From Catellatospora methionotrophica (GTDB lineage Bacteria > Actinomycetota > Actinomycetes > Mycobacteriales > Micromonosporaceae): a DNA stretch of 64,000 bases. The translations under genes and the position numbers were made by a program. Numbering within the stretch: the first letter of the stretch is position 1; each line of letters begins with the position of its first letter. The stretch is from assembly GCF_011297335.1 (NCBI RefSeq), contig NZ_JAAOTJ010000006.1, positions 248,001 through 312,000 of the forward strand. The letters are read 5' to 3'. The notes below the pieces were generated by a model. The model was given only the letters and a program-made list of their open reading frames with translations, was not told the origin of the DNA and ran no database searches. This document shows positions 61,250 to 64,000 of this stretch, one piece after another.

Positions 61250-62001
61250 GACGGGACCTCGCTCGTCTCGCCGGCGGCGCGCGGGGCGGGCACGCCCTGG
61301 CGCCGGATCAGGGTAAGGAAGGCCTGGTCGAGGTCGTCCGTGCCGGCGGACGCCTTGACCGCGGCGGGGGTGTCGTCGGCGATCAGCGAACCCTCGCGGA
61401 TCAGCAGCAGCCGGTCGCAGCGGTTGGCCTCGTCCATCACGTGGCTGGACACGACCAGCGTCGAGCCGTTCTCGGCCAGACCCCGGAACTGCGCCCACAG
61501 CTCGTCGCGCAGCACCGGATCCTGGCCCACCGTCGGCTCGTCGAGCACCAGCACCTTCGGCTTGCTGACGATCGCGCAGGCCAGCGAGGCCCGGCTGCGC
61601 TGCCCGCCGGACAGGTTGCCGACCAGCTGCGAACCGGCCTGCTCCAGGCCCACGTCACGCACCGCGGCGTCGGCCTCGGACTGGCCCAGCCCGTAGAGCG
61701 CGGCGAAGTAGCGGGCGTTCTCGCGGACCGTCAGGTCGGCGTACACGCTGGGGGCCTGGGTGAGGTAGCCGATCTGGCTGCGCAGTTTCGCGTCCCCGGC
61801 CGGGCGGCCCAGCACGGTGACCGTGCCCGACCGCACCACCTGGACGCCCACGATCGCGCGCATGAGCGTGGTCTTGCCACTGCCCGACGGGCCCAGCAGG
61901 CCGGTCACGCTGCCCTCCGGGATGGTGCAGCTCAGGCCGTGCAGCACAGGCCTGGCTCCCCGGTGTACGACGAGGTCGGCGACCTCGATCGCGGATGTCA
62001 T
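61246..62001 (-). CDS. ABC-2 transporter ATP-binding protein
   Basis: 251 residues with Walker A GPSGSGKTT, signature LSGGQRSRASLA, Walker B VLVLDEPTVGQD and H-loop SSHVMDE. DrrA-like. Followed by the permease and the TetR gene on the same strand; the upstream region has an inverted repeat AATTCA/TGAATT (62017-62022 and 62047-62052) that may be the TetR operator. Substrate unknown. Confidence 0.92.
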   Translation of the reverse strand: MTSAIEVADLVVHRGARPVLHGLSCTIPEGSVTGLLGPSGSGKTTLMRAIVGVQVVRSGTVTVLGRPAGDAKLRSQIGYLTQAPSVYADLTVRENARYFAALYGLGQSEADAAVRDVGLEQAGSQLVGNLSGGQRSRASLACAIVSKPKVLVLDEPTVGQDPVLRDELWAQFRGLAENGSTLVVSSHVMDEANRCDRLLLIREGSLIADDTPAAVKASAGTDDLDQAFLTLIRRQGVPAPRAAGETSEVPS

Positions 62002-62016
62002 GGGAGTCCTCCGTAG

Positions 62017-62052
62017 AATTCAACGCTTGATGAACTCAACGGTAGGTGAATT
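62017..62052. promoter_or_regulatory. AT-rich inverted and direct repeats upstream of the ABC-2 operon
   Basis: AATTCA (62017-62022) and TGAATT (62047-62052) flank direct repeats TTCAACG/CTCAACG. AT-rich for this genome and 15-50 bp before the ATPase ATG; candidate TetR operator. Confidence 0.45.
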
Positions 62053-62082
62053 GTTCGCGCATGGCAATGCGCTCGTGTGGAC

Positions 62083-62119
62083 CCTGGTCCCGGGGGTGTG
62101 CGCGCTCCCCGGGACCAGG
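62083..62119. terminator. Hairpin downstream of the acidic-protein gene
   Basis: Perfect 13-bp stem CCTGGTCCCGGGG with CCCCGGGACCAGG (62083-62095 / 62107-62119) 8 bp after the stop of the minus-strand gene. Confidence 0.8.
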
Positions 62120-62126
62120 AATCACC

Positions 62127-63743
62127 TCAGAGCGCCAGCACCCGGTCGAGGAAGTTCTTGTACCCGCGCATCGCGACGCGCATCGCCTCGGTGTCCGTCG
62201 CCGCGCCCTGCCGCGGGTCCAGCTCGCCCTGCTCGGCCAGCAGCTGCGCGGCCAGCGCCGACACCGCCTCGCCGACCAGCGACTGCGCGTCGTTCAGCGC
62301 CGACTCCGGCTCGTCCACGAACCGGATCTGCACCTCACGCCACGCGTCGCGGAAGCGCTGCGCCTGCTCCGCCTCCCACACCGCGATCGACGTCTCGGCC
62401 ACGTCACCCGGCCGCAGCGCGGTCGCCGTGGGCGCGACCTGTGCCACGTCCAGCGGCTCGTCGTCGTCCTCGTCGTCGGTCTCGCCGGCCGCCGCGTCGA
62501 ACTGCCCGGCCGCCACCAGCGCCGGTGCGTCGTCCTCGGCCGCGTCGGCGACCGGAGCCTGCTCGGTGTCGGCGGCAGGCGTCCCCTCGACGTCCGCCTC
62601 CGCCACCTCGGCCTGGTCGCCGATAGCTTCCGTCCCGGCGTCGACGACATCGGCCGCAGCCTCGGCCTGCTCGTCGGCCTCAACCTCAGGGGCGTCAACT
62701 GCCTCGTCGGCCTCCACGACCGCGGTCTCGGCGTCCACCTCCGTGTCGGCCGCCGCATCCGGGGTCTCGTCCCCGGCCTCGGCCACCGCGTCGGGGGTCT
62801 CGTCGCCCTCCGCGTCGACCACCGGCTCGGTCTCGGCGTCGGGGGTCTCGTCGGCGGCCGCCTCGATCGCGTCCTCGTCGTCGTCCTCGGCGAGCTCGTC
62901 CAGTTCCGCTTCCGGGGCGTCCGCGGCGTCGGCCAGCGCCTCGGCCTCCGCATCGTCGCCTTCGGCGTCAACGCCGTCCACGGCCGTGGCCTCGGCATCC
63001 ACCGTGTCGGCCGCGTCCTCGGCGTCCACCGTGTCGGCCGCGTCCTCGGCGTCCACCGCGTCAGTCAGGTCATCGGTGTCCGCCTGGTCGTCGGTCAGCG
63101 CCACCGCGTCCACCGCGTCCTCGGTGTCCGCGTCGTCGTCGGTCACCGCCTCAGCAGCTACCGCGTCCTCGTCGTCGCCGGTCACCGCCTCAGCGTCCAC
63201 CGCGTCGGTCGCAGCCTCGGCATCCGCATCTTCGTCGTTCGCCGCCTCGAACGCTGCGTCAAGGTCCGCGTCCGCCTCCGCGTCGCCGTCGGTCTCGGTT
63301 TCCGCCTCAGAGGATCCGTCAGCGTCGGCTTCCGCGTCGGGGCTCTCCGCGTCCGCTTCGCCCGCCGGGGATTCGGCGGTGTCCGGGTCCGTTTCGGACT
63401 CGGGGGACGCATCGGTGTCGGCTTCCGCGTCGGGCGTCGCGCTGTCGGCGGCCGCATCGGGGGTGTCCTCCGCGTCGGCTCCGGCGGACTCGTCCGCGTC
63501 AGCCTGGGCGTCGGGGGTCTCGTCGTCGGCTTCGGCCTCGGGGCCGTGCTCGGCCTCGGTGGCCTGCGGGGGCACGATGGCCAGCTCGGTGGTGTGTTCC
63601 AGCAGTGCGGCCTGCTCGTGCGGGCTCAGCTGCAGGGTGGGCTCCAGCTCGTCGACGGTCTCGGCGGCGGGGGCCGGCGGCTGGGCCGGGGGGATGAAGG
63701 TGGGGATGTGCGCCGGGAGTGGCGCGAAGTGGGGGTTGGTCAT
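62127..63743 (-). CDS. Highly acidic low-complexity protein with conserved C-terminal domain
   Basis: 538 residues. A Pro-rich start (residues 1-30), then about 380 residues almost solely of Asp, Glu, Ala, Thr and Val with loose repeats (TPDAEADTD, VDAEDAADT twice in tandem), and a C-terminal region of about 100 residues with normal composition (AWREVQIRFVDEP, AMRGYKNFLDRVLAL). No signal peptide or membrane segment. The repeat part is probably disordered; the C-terminal domain recurs in actinobacteria without known function (from memory). ATG at 63743; the frame upstream lacks a ribosome binding site. Confidence 0.75.
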   Translation of the reverse strand: MTNPHFAPLPAHIPTFIPPAQPPAPAAETVDELEPTLQLSPHEQAALLEHTTELAIVPPQATEAEHGPEAEADDETPDAQADADESAGADAEDTPDAAADSATPDAEADTDASPESETDPDTAESPAGEADAESPDAEADADGSSEAETETDGDAEADADLDAAFEAANDEDADAEAATDAVDAEAVTGDDEDAVAAEAVTDDDADTEDAVDAVALTDDQADTDDLTDAVDAEDAADTVDAEDAADTVDAEATAVDGVDAEGDDAEAEALADAADAPEAELDELAEDDDEDAIEAAADETPDAETEPVVDAEGDETPDAVAEAGDETPDAAADTEVDAETAVVEADEAVDAPEVEADEQAEAAADVVDAGTEAIGDQAEVAEADVEGTPAADTEQAPVADAAEDDAPALVAAGQFDAAAGETDDEDDDEPLDVAQVAPTATALRPGDVAETSIAVWEAEQAQRFRDAWREVQIRFVDEPESALNDAQSLVGEAVSALAAQLLAEQGELDPRQGAATDTEAMRVAMRGYKNFLDRVLAL

Positions 63744-64000
63744 GCGATCCTCGGCTCTCGCGGTGGGGGAGAGCGCCCGCGGGCGCTGCGCGCAGATGCC
63801 CGTCAAGGTACCGCCGGGCTGCCCGTTCCCGCGTCATACCAGCGTCCATAACTGTGACCGGGGCCACCTCGATCATCGGACTCGCCTGGCAGGCGGGGGG
63901 ATGCGCGGTCACGATACGCACGGGTGCCGGACAGGTCGGACGATCTTGGTGGGTGAGACGTCGGCCGCACCTGCGCGGCGGGGTGATCGGCGGTGAGGGA
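63744..64000. other. Right window edge, no clear gene
   Basis: 257 bp upstream of the acidic-protein gene. I see no convincing open frame, promoter or RNA gene; a gene may begin beyond the edge. Confidence 0.6.

Noticed and set aside
62046-63996. Two long plus-strand frames (Val/Gly/Leu- and Ser/Ala-rich) opposite the acidic protein
   Set aside because: They mirror the repetitive acidic codons; the minus-strand gene has a normal C-terminal domain, a plausible start and a terminator.
1-64000. tRNA, rRNA, riboswitch or other structured RNA genes
   Set aside because: I looked for cloverleaf T-loop motifs and known aptamer cores and saw none; a covariance-model scan would be decisive.

Overview
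The window reads as high-GC actinobacterial chromosome. The gene content points to the Micromonosporaceae (Catellatospora/Actinoplanes-like): an undivided lspA-rluD pair, DnaE1, an actinobacterial his operon with an extra small membrane gene, mycothiol-type DinB-like enzymes, WXG100-type polymorphic toxins and a type II aromatic polyketide cluster. The family assignment is inference; no rRNA or tRNA gene is present to anchor it. I see no insertion sequence, integrase, CRISPR array or phage gene.

Layout. 1-8.5 kb is mostly core: TraR/DksA-type zinc finger, lspA, rluD-like, an anchored Ser/Pro-rich protein, a ParA/MinD-like ATPase, an apparently leaderless 88-aa gene behind a 32-bp palindrome, and dnaE. 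8.6-22 kb is a polymorphic-toxin locus: a WXG100-sized protein and a YbaB-like protein face a 9-kb open frame carrying a WXG100-like N-terminus, two papain-fold (Tox-PL) domains, a ParB-like domain and two RelA/SpoT-like domains. Four small homologous genes lie inside this frame in a different reading frame. An immunity-like gene and two convergent YwqJ/SUKH-3 paralogues follow. 22-29.4 kb holds a DUF2567 protein, a Lon-substrate-binding-domain protein and hisD-C-B-H-(small membrane protein)-A-F. 29.6-32.8 kb holds a Bax-inhibitor-like protein, a PAP2 phosphatase and an FrsA-like hydrolase.

32.8-48.3 kb is a type II polyketide cluster: Tat-exported multicopper oxidase, CLF, KS-alpha and SARP regulator on the minus strand; didomain aromatase/cyclase, an acyl-ligase/ABM fusion, ACP, AccDA, AccB, AccC, FAD monooxygenase, a metal-dependent cyclase and a SnoaL-like protein on the plus strand. 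It carries its own acetyl-CoA carboxylase, and SARP-type heptad repeats precede both divergent biosynthetic arms. No ketoreductase is present, so a largely unreduced aromatic product is expected.

48.5-64 kb is mixed: ScyD/ScyE-like secreted protein, the YczE membrane protein with its MocR regulator, FadD-type ligase, TIGR03085-type protein, a heterodimeric ABC exporter with one degenerate ATP site, an S4 ribosomal protein sharing an iron-box region with a DUF2470 protein, an ABC-2 drug-efflux-like operon with TetR, and a very acidic low-complexity protein.

Across the window, intergenic gaps at gene ends are filled by long palindromes. At least two sequence families, about 65 bp each, recur; they probably act as terminators and look like dispersed repeats.
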